DNA of 64,000 bases from Mongoliimonas terrestris (GTDB lineage: Bacteria; Pseudomonadota; Alphaproteobacteria; Rhizobiales; Pleomorphomonadaceae): contig NZ_MSIG01000014.1 in assembly GCF_001927285.1 (NCBI RefSeq), positions 53,126-117,125 of the forward strand, in the 5' to 3' direction. Position numbers and translations under genes: made by a program. Of the stretch, positions 1-8,449 are shown one piece after another. The notes beneath the pieces were generated by a model, which was given only the letters and a program-made list of their open reading frames with translations, had not been told where the DNA came from and did not search any database. The stretch's first letter is position 1. Each line of letters opens with the position of its first letter.

Positions 1-35
1 TGGAAGCCCTGCTCGAAACCGGGGGGCGGGCATGA
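1..35 (+). CDS. mxaS: C-terminal end of an upstream gene, probably mxaS
   Basis: Only the last codons are inside the window. Reading from base 3, the frame gives EALLETGGRA and stops at TGA 33-35, overlapping the ATG of mxaA at 32 in an ATGA junction. In mxa clusters the gene before mxaA is normally mxaS, a DUF58-type protein needed for methanol dehydrogenase activity. The name therefore rests on gene order and coupling, because ten residues are too few to identify a family. Confidence 0.45.
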   Translation, partial: EALLETGGRA

Positions 36-943
36 GGCGGTTCGCGGCGCCCCTTCTCCTCGCCGCGCTGGTCGGCCTGTCCGCCACCGGCGCCGCACGC
101 CCTGCCGAACCGGAGGTGCGGCTCGACCTGCCGCGCGACCACGGCTGGTGGATCGGCGACGTGCTCGCCATGGCGGCCGAGATCACCGTGGACGCCGACC
201 TGGTGCTCGACCCGGCCTCGCTGCCTCGGCCGCGCACGGTCGACTACTGGCTGGAACTCCGCGCCGCCGATCTCCTCGACGGTGGCGTCCGCGACGGCCG
301 GCGGACCTACCGGCTCAGCCTGGAATACCAGACCTTCTATGCCCCGCTGGAGCCGAAGGCGATGACCGTGCCACCGGTCGTCCTTGCCTTCCGCGCCGGG
401 GGCGACCCGGTCACCGTCACCGTACCGCCGTGGCGCTTCGTCACCGCGCCGGTGCGCGAGATCCTCGCGCCGACGTCGCCGGCGGCGCTGCGCGACCCGC
501 GCGCGCCCCAGGTGGTCGACACCCTCCCGGCGCAGGTCCGCGCCGGGTCGGCCCTTGCGGTGACGGCGCTCGCGGGCGGCCTCTTTGCCTGGCACCGCAA
601 CCTGCCGCCGTTCCGGCGCCGCGACCGGCCCTTCGCCGACGCCGCCCGGGCCCTCCGGCGCACCCGCAAGGCACCGGACGGTCCGGACCGTCGGCGCGCC
701 GCGTTGATCGTCCTCCATCGGGCCTTCGACCGGGCGTTCGGCCGCCGCATGGGCGCGGCGGACGTGGCCGCTTTCGTCACCGCAAAGCCCGCCTTCATGC
801 CGCTCGGGGAGCGGATCGCGGCCTTCTTCGAGGCCTCCCGCGCGGTCTTTTTCGCCGCCACCCCGACCGACGGGGCGACGTCCGAAGACGACCTTCGCGC
901 CTTCGCCGAAGCCCTCGCGGCCGTGGAAAGGAGGCGCCCATGA
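32..943 (+). CDS. mxaA: MxaA, methanol dehydrogenase maturation protein
   Basis: This 303-residue protein opens with a signal peptide (hydrophobic residues about 6-18, then TGAARPAEP). A periplasmic domain follows, then a membrane segment near 180-195 (ALAVTALAGGLFAW) and a basic cytoplasmic C-terminal region. That layout fits MxaA, which in methylotrophs is needed for calcium insertion or activation of the PQQ methanol dehydrogenase. The genes that follow (VWA proteins, MxaK, MxaD) give the standard mxaSACKLD order and support the call more than sequence similarity does. The stop overlaps the start of mxaC, implying translational coupling. The catalytic subunit genes must lie to the left of the window. 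Confidence 0.8.
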   Translation: MRRFAAPLLLAALVGLSATGAARPAEPEVRLDLPRDHGWWIGDVLAMAAEITVDADLVLDPASLPRPRTVDYWLELRAADLLDGGVRDGRRTYRLSLEYQTFYAPLEPKAMTVPPVVLAFRAGGDPVTVTVPPWRFVTAPVREILAPTSPAALRDPRAPQVVDTLPAQVRAGSALAVTALAGGLFAWHRNLPPFRRRDRPFADAARALRRTRKAPDGPDRRRAALIVLHRAFDRAFGRRMGAADVAAFVTAKPAFMPLGERIAAFFEASRAVFFAATPTDGATSEDDLRAFAEALAAVERRRP

Positions 944-1974
944 TCGCCTTCGACCGGCCGTGGCTGCTCCTCCTGCTCCTGCCGGCCATCCTTCTGCCGC
1001 TCCTGGTGCGCCAGCCGTCGCCGTCCGGCGTGCCGGATCTCGGCCTCGTCGTCGCCGATCCGCTCTCCACCGCCGTGGCGGTCGCGCTCCGTGCGGCCGG
1101 GATGATCGCGCTCGCGGCGCTCGTCCTTGCCGTCGCCGGCCCGGGCGTCGGCGGGGGCACGGTCACCCGCGAGGGCATCGGCGCCAACATTGTCTTCCTG
1201 TTCGACCGGTCGTCGAGCATGGACAACAGCTTCGCCGACCGGCTGCCGAACAGCGACGAGGAATCCAAGGCGACCGTCGCCAAGCGCCTGATCCTGGAGT
1301 TCCTGGACCGGCGCCCGCGCGACCGCATCGGCGTCGCGGCCTTTTCCACCACGCCCATGATGGTGATGGGCATCAACGACCACCTGAACGCCGTGCGCGG
1401 CGCCGTGGCGGCCATCGACAAGCCGGGCCTCGCCCACACCGACGTCGGCCGCGGCCTGATCCTGGCGCTCGACATGTTCGGCGAACGGACCGGCGGCGAA
1501 TCCCGCGCCCTGATCCTGGTGTCGGACGGCGCCGGCGTGATCGGCCGCGAGGTGCAGGACGCCCTTCGCGCGGCGGTGAAGCGCAGCCCCGCCAACCTCT
1601 ACTGGCTCTTCATCCGCTCCAAGGGCAGCTACGGCCTTTTCGAGGTGCCGGAACGCAAGTCCGACGACACGCCGCGCGCCCGTCCGGAGCGCCACCTTCA
1701 CCTGTTCCTGCAGTCGCTCGGCATTCCCTACAGGGCCCTTGAGGCCCAGTCGCCGGAGGCCATCGGCGAGGCGATCGCCGAGATCGACCGGCTGGAATCC
1801 AAGCCCATCACCTATGTGGAGACGACGCCGCGCACAGCCCTCGCGCCCTACCTCTACGCCGTCGCTGTGGCGGCCCTTGCGGCCCTCGCCGCGGCGGTCA
1901 CGTTGGAGCGGGGCCTCGTCTCCGCCGGCCAAGGCCTCCTGCCGCCGCTCCGGCGGGCGGACGGTGCCCCATGA
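940..1974 (+). CDS. mxaC: MxaC, von Willebrand factor A domain membrane protein
   Basis: The ATG at 940 overlaps the mxaA stop, and the protein has 344 residues. Two N-terminal hydrophobic segments (residues about 6-22 and 45-65) precede a VWA domain starting at IVFLFDRSSSMD, an intact DxSxS metal-ion-dependent adhesion site. A further membrane helix lies near residues 305-325. MxaC belongs to the MxaA/C/K/L group required for producing active calcium-dependent methanol dehydrogenase, probably in a membrane complex facing the periplasm. The intact MIDAS suggests metal-dependent protein binding, although the partner is not known from the sequence. A spurious antisense frame runs the full length of the gene and was ignored. 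Confidence 0.85.
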   Translation: MIAFDRPWLLLLLLPAILLPLLVRQPSPSGVPDLGLVVADPLSTAVAVALRAAGMIALAALVLAVAGPGVGGGTVTREGIGANIVFLFDRSSSMDNSFADRLPNSDEESKATVAKRLILEFLDRRPRDRIGVAAFSTTPMMVMGINDHLNAVRGAVAAIDKPGLAHTDVGRGLILALDMFGERTGGESRALILVSDGAGVIGREVQDALRAAVKRSPANLYWLFIRSKGSYGLFEVPERKSDDTPRARPERHLHLFLQSLGIPYRALEAQSPEAIGEAIAEIDRLESKPITYVETTPRTALAPYLYAVAVAALAALAAAVTLERGLVSAGQGLLPPLRRADGAP

Positions 1975-2576
1975 CGGCGATCACGCTCCGCCGGGCGATC
2001 GGCCCCGTCCTCGTCGTCCGTGGCTGGCTGGTCGGGACGGTGCTCGTCCTCGTCGCCCTCATCGGCCTCGGCCTAGCGCTCGCCGACCTCGCCTTCGTGG
2101 TCGAGCAGAAGCGGGCCAACCAGCTCATTCGCGACCTTGCGGCCGGCCGCGACGTGGCCGTCGAGCCCGGCGACGGCGCGGAAGCCCTTTATGCCCGCGT
2201 CCGCTTTCTCACCGAGCGCGGCTTCGTCGACGAGGCCGAGGCGCTCATCGAACCCATCGTGGCGTCCGGCAAAACGTCTCTTGCGGCGGCCACCTACCAG
2301 AGCGTCGGCAACGCGCGGTTGCTGCTCGCGTTCGAGGCCGGCGAGCGGCAGGACGTGGATGGCGCCGTCCCCCAGGTGACCCTTGCCAAGGACGCTTACC
2401 GGCGGGCGTTGACCCTCACCCCGGACGACTTTGACCTCAAGGTCAACCTGGACCTTGCCAGCCGGCTGGTGCGCGACTTCCCCGACAACGGGGAAGGGGA
2501 GGGCGAGGAGGAACCCGACGCCAAGCCGAAGAACCTCTGGACCGAGCTTCCCGGCGTGCCGGAGGGGTTGCCATGA
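1971..2576 (+). CDS. mxaK: MxaK, methanol oxidation accessory protein
   Basis: This 201-residue protein has one N-terminal membrane anchor (residues about 17-40) and then a helical, TPR-like region with repeated AEAL and AKDAYRRAL motifs up to about residue 165. The C-terminal tail is acidic (GEGEGEEEPDAKPK). It overlaps mxaC and mxaL by four bases at each end. MxaK is a small accessory protein found only between the two VWA genes of mxa operons. Position and architecture both match, and the family has no assigned biochemical activity. The TPR-like helices may scaffold the MxaC and MxaL VWA domains, which is inference. Confidence 0.8.
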   Translation: MTAITLRRAIGPVLVVRGWLVGTVLVLVALIGLGLALADLAFVVEQKRANQLIRDLAAGRDVAVEPGDGAEALYARVRFLTERGFVDEAEALIEPIVASGKTSLAAATYQSVGNARLLLAFEAGERQDVDGAVPQVTLAKDAYRRALTLTPDDFDLKVNLDLASRLVRDFPDNGEGEGEEEPDAKPKNLWTELPGVPEGLP

Positions 2577-4066
2577 CCCTTCGCGCCGCTCGCTTCGCCC
2601 TCTTCCTCGCCGCCGCCGCCCTCGCGCTCGCGGCGGCGTTCCGCCCCTCGGCGGAACGGGAGACGGCGACCTACGAGATCATGCTGGTGGTCGACATCAC
2701 CCGCAGCATGAACGCCCGCGACTACACCCTCGACGGCGCGCCGGCGAGCCGCCTCCAGGTCATCCGCGCCCGGCTGCCGGCGCTGGTGGCGGCGCTGCCC
2801 TGCGGCTCCAAGGTCGGGCTCTCCATCTTCACCGAACGGCGCGCCTTCACGATCTTCGACCCGGTGGAGGTGTGCGATGCCTACCACGTGGTGACCGAGA
2901 GCATCGCCGCGCTCGACTGGCGCATGGCCTGGGAGGGCGACAGCCGGGTGGCCGAGGGTCTCTTCCACGCCATCGGCATGGCGGATAACCGGGGCTACGA
3001 CCTCGTCTTCCTCACCGATGGGCAGGAGGCGCCGCCGCCGCCGTGGACCGGCGGCGCGACCTTCGAGGGCGAGACCGGCCGCGTCGCCGGCCTCGTCGTC
3101 GGTGTCGGCGGGCGCACGCCGGTCCCGATCCCCAAGTTCGACGATCGCGGCCGGGAGATCGGCTTCTACGCCATGGAGGAGATCCCCCAGGAATCCCGAG
3201 TCGGCGCCCCGCCGCCCGGCGCGGAGACCCGCGAGGGCTGGCATCCACGCAACAACCCGTTCGGCGAGATGCCGCCCGGCACCGAGCACCTGACCGCCGT
3301 TCGCGAGAGCCACCTCGCGGATCTCGCCCGCCAGGTGGGCTTTTCCTATGCGCCGCTCGGCACCGGCGCTGACCTTGCCGCCGCCGTGGCGGGCGCCGCA
3401 CGGCCGCACCCGATCGTCACCCTCACCGACCTTTCTCCCCTCGCCGGCGCCGCCGCCCTCGGCGTCGCGACGCTCGCCCTCTTGGCCCGCCTCCTCGCGG
3501 GCCTCTTCTCGACCATGAAAGGCAGATCCTTGACCCGTCCGGAGTTTCTTCTCGTCGCCGCCGCGCTCCTCGTCGCCTCCGCCGCACCGGCGGCGGCGCA
3601 CGGTCCCACCCCGCAGAAGGTCGCCGAAGCTATCGACATCGCCGTCCCGTGCGAACTCATCTGGTCCAAGCTGCGCGACTTCGGATCGATCGGCGACTGG
3701 CATCCCGGCCTTATGAAGGTCGAGGCGACCGGGGCCTCCGAGCGCGGCGCCACCCGAACCATCACCCTTCTCAACGGCGAGACCGTGGTGGAGAAGCTCG
3801 ACGAAGTGAACGGCGACCTGCAGTCCATGTCCTACCGGCTCTCCACGGAGAACCTGAAGGCCCTGCCGGTCAGCTTCTACACCGCCAAGATGACCGTCAG
3901 CCGCCCGGAAGGGGGCGCCAGCTGCCGGGTGGACTGGGAGGGACGCTTCTACCGCGGCGACACCACCAACGAGCCGCCGCCGGAGCTCAACGACGAGGCG
4001 GCCGTCACCGCCATGACGGACTTCTTCAAGGTGGGCCTCACCGGCCTGAAGGAGGCCATGGAGTGA
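2573..4066 (+). CDS. mxaL: MxaL-MxaD fusion: VWA protein joined to SRPBCC periplasmic protein
   Basis: One uninterrupted frame of 497 residues covers two proteins that are normally separate. Residues 1-314 are MxaL: an N-terminal anchor, a VWA domain with MIDAS (VVDITRSMN), and a C-terminal membrane helix near 285-310. Residues 315-497 are MxaD, an SRPBCC/START-like periplasmic protein that influences methanol dehydrogenase-cytochrome cL interaction. At residue 315 an internal ATG (base 3515) begins what looks like a complete signal peptide (MKGRSLTRPEFLLVAAALLV, then ASAAPAAA-H). There is no clear ribosome binding site before 3515. Explanations are a true fusion cleaved by signal peptidase, internal initiation, or a lost stop codon through mutation or sequencing error. 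Confidence 0.82.
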   Translation: MTLRAARFALFLAAAALALAAAFRPSAERETATYEIMLVVDITRSMNARDYTLDGAPASRLQVIRARLPALVAALPCGSKVGLSIFTERRAFTIFDPVEVCDAYHVVTESIAALDWRMAWEGDSRVAEGLFHAIGMADNRGYDLVFLTDGQEAPPPPWTGGATFEGETGRVAGLVVGVGGRTPVPIPKFDDRGREIGFYAMEEIPQESRVGAPPPGAETREGWHPRNNPFGEMPPGTEHLTAVRESHLADLARQVGFSYAPLGTGADLAAAVAGAARPHPIVTLTDLSPLAGAAALGVATLALLARLLAGLFSTMKGRSLTRPEFLLVAAALLVASAAPAAAHGPTPQKVAEAIDIAVPCELIWSKLRDFGSIGDWHPGLMKVEATGASERGATRTITLLNGETVVEKLDEVNGDLQSMSYRLSTENLKALPVSFYTAKMTVSRPEGGASCRVDWEGRFYRGDTTNEPPPELNDEAAVTAMTDFFKVGLTGLKEAME

Positions 4067-5049
4067 CCCGCGCGCTCGCCGTTCTGGCTCTCTTTTCGGC
4101 GCTGGCCGTGCCGGTGCTCGCGCTCGCCTCGACCACGGCGCTCGCCGCGGCCGAGACGGTCGCCGTGCCCGGTTCGCGTCCGGCGTTCGTCTCGGTGAGC
4201 CAGGCGGCGGGGCTCCTCACCGGCCATGACGACACCGGCGCCATGATCGGCAAGGTCGCGCTCGATCGGGCGCCCGCCGTGCCGGTGGTGACCGCCGACG
4301 GCGGCCGGGCCTATGTGAGCCAGCCGGAGCTCGGCACCATCGCGGTCGTGGATCTCGCCACCTGGACGCGCGGCGAGACCCTCACGGTCGGCGGCCAGCC
4401 GTTCGGCCTGGCGCTCACCCGCGACGGCCGCCTTCTCGTTGCCGACTGGAGCGGCAACCGCCTGGTGGAGATCCGCCTCGCCGACGGCGCCATCCGCGCC
4501 GTCCCGGTCGGCCACGCGCCGTCTGCGGTCGTCCTCTCCGCCGACGAGGCCTTCGCCTACACCGTCGACCGGGAGAGCGACGCGGTCTCCGTCGTCGACC
4601 TCGCGGCCTTGCAGGTGACGGAGACCATCGACGTTGGCCGCGCCCCGTTCGCCGCCGCGCTCGCTCCGGACGGCCGGCGTCTCTTCGTCGCGAACGTGCA
4701 GAGCGCCGACCTCTCGGTGATCGACCTTCGCTTCGCCCGCGAGATCGCCCGCGTGCCGATCGGCGGCATGCCCTACGGCGTCGCCATCGACCCGGCGAGC
4801 GGCCGGGTGGCGGTGACCGACCAGGAGGGCGGCCGTCTCGTTTTCGTGGAGTCCCGGTCGCTGGCGCTCGGCGGCGTCGCCACCGTCGGCGACTATGCCG
4901 AGGGCGTCGCTGCGCTCTCCGGCGGCGTGTTCGCCGTCGCCAACTGGTTCTCCGACAGCCTCACCCTCGTCGACCCGGGCGGGTCCGAGCCCGTCCGCCA
5001 CGTGCCGGTCCCCGAGGGGCCGCGCATGCTCGCCGTCGTTCCGCAGTGA
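4063..5049 (+). CDS. Secreted YVTN-type beta-propeller protein of the PQQ alcohol-oxidation type
   Basis: The start is GTG 4063, overlapping the upstream TGA (GTGA). The 328-residue product has a signal peptide (AVPVLALASTTALAAAE) and then about seven blades with recurring motifs such as GQPFGLALTRDGRLLVAD, GHAPSAVVLSADEAFAYTVD and GRAPFAAALAPDGRRLFVAN. It resembles the beta-propeller proteins encoded beside PQQ-dependent alcohol dehydrogenases and their ABC transporters. These are periplasmic and of unknown function, possibly binding a metal, PQQ or partner proteins. The neighbours here, mxa genes on one side and ABC genes on the other, are what that family would predict. A related role in lanthanide or cofactor handling is possible but untested. 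Confidence 0.75.
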   Translation: MTRALAVLALFSALAVPVLALASTTALAAAETVAVPGSRPAFVSVSQAAGLLTGHDDTGAMIGKVALDRAPAVPVVTADGGRAYVSQPELGTIAVVDLATWTRGETLTVGGQPFGLALTRDGRLLVADWSGNRLVEIRLADGAIRAVPVGHAPSAVVLSADEAFAYTVDRESDAVSVVDLAALQVTETIDVGRAPFAAALAPDGRRLFVANVQSADLSVIDLRFAREIARVPIGGMPYGVAIDPASGRVAVTDQEGGRLVFVESRSLALGGVATVGDYAEGVAALSGGVFAVANWFSDSLTLVDPGGSEPVRHVPVPEGPRMLAVVPQ

Positions 5050-5063
5050 CCGGAGTCCCCTCC

Positions 5064-5516
5064 ATGTCGAGGTGCCTGAATATTCTTCTCGTCCTTGCCC
5101 TCCTCGTCCCGATCGGGACGGGGCTCACCGGGGCGGCCCGCGGTGAAACCATTGTGGAGGCGCGCCAGCGGCTGATGGTCTCCATCGTCCGGGCCACCAA
5201 GGTGCCGCGCGCGATGGTGGCCGGCGAGGCGCCGTTCGACGAGGCCGCCGTCAAGGCCGCCGTCAAGCAGGTGCTGGAGGCGACCGCCGTCATGCCGCGC
5301 CTCTTCCCGGACGGCTCCTTGGACGCGACCTCCACGGCCCTGCCGGCCATCTTCGAGAACCGCGCCGATTTCGAGATCCGCCTCCTGGAGCTGGAGAAGG
5401 CCGCCGTCGCGCTGGCGTTCGCCGCCAAGCAGGGGCCGGAGGACTTCAAGTTCGCCTTCTCCGAATACGAGGCGTCCTGCGACAGCTGCCACGCGAAATA
5501 CCGCAAACCGGAATGA
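5064..5516 (+). CDS. Periplasmic class II-like c-type cytochrome (cytochrome c prime family)
   Basis: The 150-residue protein begins with a signal peptide (ILLVLALLVPIGTGLTGAARG). It is mostly helical and ends with a single heme-binding motif, CDSCHAKYR, ten residues from the C-terminus. A C-terminal CxxCH in a four-helix protein is the hallmark of cytochrome c prime or c556. A GGAG at 5052-5055 favours ATG 5064; a GTG at 5046 overlapping the upstream stop would add six residues. It follows the beta-propeller in the same operon and may accept or relay electrons in the periplasm, or simply bind a ligand. No partner is evident from sequence. Confidence 0.75.
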   Translation: MSRCLNILLVLALLVPIGTGLTGAARGETIVEARQRLMVSIVRATKVPRAMVAGEAPFDEAAVKAAVKQVLEATAVMPRLFPDGSLDATSTALPAIFENRADFEIRLLELEKAAVALAFAAKQGPEDFKFAFSEYEASCDSCHAKYRKPE

Positions 5517-5563
5517 CGCTGCGGGGGCGTCGTCCCCTGCCAACATGTGGTGAGTAGACCGCC

Positions 5564-8449
5564 ATGGCCGAGACCCTTGATCCCGAAGCCCCGGCCGCCA
5601 AGCCGAAGCGGCCCCGTCGTCCGACCGCGCGCCGCGCCGCCGGCGTGATGCCCGTCCCGGACGAGGCCCCGACGGCCGATGCCGCCGCGCCGGCCGCCTC
5701 GGCTGAGGCGGAGAGCCCGTCGCCGGTGGAAGCGCCCGCCGCCGCAGCCGCCCCCCCGCGAACGGAAGCGGCTCCGGCTGCCGAACCGTCATCCTGGCAG
5801 CGCGCCGCAGCCGCACTTCGCGACGCCGCGCACGCGGCCGTTCGGCGGATCGCCCCGCTCGGCGCCCACGTCGGGACCCGCGCGCTCGCCGTCGCCCGCG
5901 CCGGGGCGAAAGGCGCTGGCCGCCTTGGGAGCCATGCCGCCGTCGCCGTCGCGCGGATCGGACCTGCATTCCGGCGCGATCCGCGCCGGGCCGGCTTTGC
6001 CGCCCTTGCCGGTGTCGGCGTCCTGGCGCTCGTCGGCTTCCTCGCCGTCATGGTCTGGCAGGAGACCACCGGCACCGCCATCGTCGCGCGTGCCCCGGCG
6101 CCCGCCATCGCGCCGTCCTCTGTCGCGGCGCGAAACGCCCCGGCAATCGCCCCGCCGTCCGAAGGCGCCGGCCTAGCCGCCGGCGCCCCGCCGCGCCCGG
6201 TCCCCTTGCCGAACGGCGTCGCCATCTCCGATCCGGTCGAGCGTCTCGTGACGACCGGCAGCACTGCGCGCTTCGCCGGCGGCGCCCTCCAGGTGGAGGT
6301 CTCGATGATCTCCCCGAGCGGTGGCGCCGTCCGGGCGAGCCTCAACGGCGGGCCCCTGGAAACCCTCGACGAGGGCGTGCCGGTCATCGTTTACGCCGGA
6401 CCGGACGTGTGCAGCGTCACGCTTGCCGGCATCACCCGCGGCGTCGGCCGGATCGCGGCCGCCTGCTCCGGCGGTGCCGGCACGCGGCTCGGCGCGGAGG
6501 CCGCCGTGGAAGCGGAACTTGCCCCGCACCGCTCCGTCCGCGTCCAGCCGGGCGAGACCGCGTCCTTCCTCGACGAGACGGTCGACATCTACATGGGCTC
6601 CGTCACGCCGGGCGGCGCGGCCGTTCGCCTGTCGATCGACGGCGGCGTCCTGGAGGCGATGCCGGTCGGCGGCGCCAAGGTGTTCACCGCCGGCGACACG
6701 CTCTGCGCCCTCACCGTGCGGGCCGCCGATCCGGCGGGCGCGGACCTTTCGGTCGCCTGCTTCGGCCGCCTCGCCGGCCCGGCCACCGTGGCCGGCGCGG
6801 AGGGCGTCTCCAACCGGGTGCGGGCGGAGGTGATGCCGCAGAAGCGCGTCAGCCTCCTTGGCGACCGTGTCCGGATCGCCCTCTCCATGGTCTCGCCGGA
6901 CGGCGAGGCGGTCCGCTGGTCGCTGAACGACGGCGGCCTCAGGACCACCGTCTTCGGTGAGCCCGCGGCGGTGCGCGTCGGCGACGGCGCCTGCGCCGTC
7001 ACGCCGCTCGCCCGCACCGACGCCGGTGTGCGCATCAAGGCCGCCTGCGACGACGCCGCCATGAAGGCGCGGCTGCAGATCACCGCGTCCGAGACCATCG
7101 GCGAGGTGATGCCCGGTGCCTCCACGCGCCTCATCGACGGCAAGGTCAAGCTCGGCTTGTCCATGATCTCGCCGGACGGCGAGGCGGTGCGGCTCGCCAT
7201 CAACGACGGCGACCTCCGCACCCTGGAGCGCAACGCCCCGGTGTCGCTCGACTACGGCGCCGGCCTCTGCTCGGTGGAGTATGCCGGCCGCGCCCCGTCC
7301 GGCGCCGCCCGGATCCGGGCCGCCTGCGACGCCGCTGCGCTCGCCTCCGACATCCTCATCCCGGAGCGGACCGAGCGGGCGGTGCTCTCGCCCGGCGACA
7401 GCCGCCTTCTCCTGGAAGGCCGGCTCGCCGTCCGTCTCTCCATGATCTCGCCGGACGGCGAGGCCATCCGCTTCTCCGCCAACGGCGGCGACCTGCGCAC
7501 CGCCGACCAGGGCAAGCCGATCCGCTTCCCCGGCATCGAGGGGGCGTGCGAACTCACCTATCTCGGCCGCGAAGGCACGCGCGCCGTCATGAAGGCCGGC
7601 TGCGACGCGGCGGCGCTCGCCCGGCCGCCCTTCCTGCCGGTCCGGACCGAGCGGCTGGACGTCGGCGTGGCGGATCCCCGCCAGCTCCAGTCCGGGCGGC
7701 TGTCGCTCAACGTCAACATGATCTCCCCGGATCGTCGGGCGCTCCGCATCGACGTCAACGGCGGCGGGCTGAAGACCCTGGAGCGCGGCCGGCCGCTCAT
7801 CGTGCCAGTCGGGCGCGGCGCCTGCCAGATCGGCTTCCTCTCCTACACGAACGGCATGGCGCTTCTGGAGGCCGGCTGCGACGCGGGCGCCTTCGAGCGG
7901 GCGCCGGTGCCGCCGAACCTCGCCGAGGACGTGGACCTCGTCTACCGCACGCCCGTCGCCCTCTTCGATGGCCGCATGACGGTGGACCTTTCCATGATCG
8001 CGCCCGGCCGCGACGCGGTCCGTGTGGCGGTGGACGGCAAGCTCGCCACCCTGGAAGCCGACAAGCCGCTCACCTTCCCCATGGAGGGCGAATCCTGCGG
8101 GCTCGTCCTCACCGGCATCGGTGCGGACGACCGGGCGCGCCTGCGCGTCGGGTGCGGTGCGGGCCTGAAGGCGGTGGTCAAGGCCGGACCGATCCCGCCG
8201 GAGACCGCGCGCATCGCCACCGGCGAAACCGCCCGTCTCCTCGCCGGAGCCGTTGCGCTCAAGCTGGAGATGATCTCGCCGAGCCGCACGGGCCTGCGCG
8301 TCTCCATCGACGGCGCCAAGGTGTCGAGCCTCGATCGCGGCGTACCCCGCACCATCGACCTCGACGGCCGGCCCTGCATCATCGATTTCCGGGGCGTCGA
8401 CCGCACCGGACCCGTGGAACAGGCCATCGTGGAAGGACGCTGCGAATGA
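5564..8449 (+). CDS. Membrane-anchored protein with eight two-cysteine repeats, unknown function
   Basis: I do not recognise a family for this 961-residue protein. Residues 1-140 are Ala/Pro-rich and basic, probably cytoplasmic. One transmembrane helix spans about 143-165, a Pro/Ala linker runs to about 220, and eight repeats of roughly 92 residues fill 225-961. Each repeat carries a motif like LSMISPDGEAVR, then NGGDLRTL, one cysteine about midway (GACxV) and a second near the end (AACDAAAL). That makes exactly two cysteines per repeat and sixteen in all, suggesting one disulfide per domain in an oxidising compartment. It lies between a c-type cytochrome and an ABC transporter whose ATPase it overlaps by four bases. 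It may be the periplasmic partner of that transporter. Confidence 0.85.
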   Translation: MAETLDPEAPAAKPKRPRRPTARRAAGVMPVPDEAPTADAAAPAASAEAESPSPVEAPAAAAAPPRTEAAPAAEPSSWQRAAAALRDAAHAAVRRIAPLGAHVGTRALAVARAGAKGAGRLGSHAAVAVARIGPAFRRDPRRAGFAALAGVGVLALVGFLAVMVWQETTGTAIVARAPAPAIAPSSVAARNAPAIAPPSEGAGLAAGAPPRPVPLPNGVAISDPVERLVTTGSTARFAGGALQVEVSMISPSGGAVRASLNGGPLETLDEGVPVIVYAGPDVCSVTLAGITRGVGRIAAACSGGAGTRLGAEAAVEAELAPHRSVRVQPGETASFLDETVDIYMGSVTPGGAAVRLSIDGGVLEAMPVGGAKVFTAGDTLCALTVRAADPAGADLSVACFGRLAGPATVAGAEGVSNRVRAEVMPQKRVSLLGDRVRIALSMVSPDGEAVRWSLNDGGLRTTVFGEPAAVRVGDGACAVTPLARTDAGVRIKAACDDAAMKARLQITASETIGEVMPGASTRLIDGKVKLGLSMISPDGEAVRLAINDGDLRTLERNAPVSLDYGAGLCSVEYAGRAPSGAARIRAACDAAALASDILIPERTERAVLSPGDSRLLLEGRLAVRLSMISPDGEAIRFSANGGDLRTADQGKPIRFPGIEGACELTYLGREGTRAVMKAGCDAAALARPPFLPVRTERLDVGVADPRQLQSGRLSLNVNMISPDRRALRIDVNGGGLKTLERGRPLIVPVGRGACQIGFLSYTNGMALLEAGCDAGAFERAPVPPNLAEDVDLVYRTPVALFDGRMTVDLSMIAPGRDAVRVAVDGKLATLEADKPLTFPMEGESCGLVLTGIGADDRARLRVGCGAGLKAVVKAGPIPPETARIATGETARLLAGAVALKLEMISPSRTGLRVSIDGAKVSSLDRGVPRTIDLDGRPCIIDFRGVDRTGPVEQAIVEGRCE

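Noticed and set aside
337..1932. Long antisense open frame across mxaA and mxaC (531 codons)
   Set aside because: High GC removes stop codons from several frames; its product is a low-complexity His/Arg/Gly-rich sequence, while the sense strand encodes recognisable domains. The same applies to antisense frames over bchH, dxs, crtI, bchY and the 5564 repeat gene.
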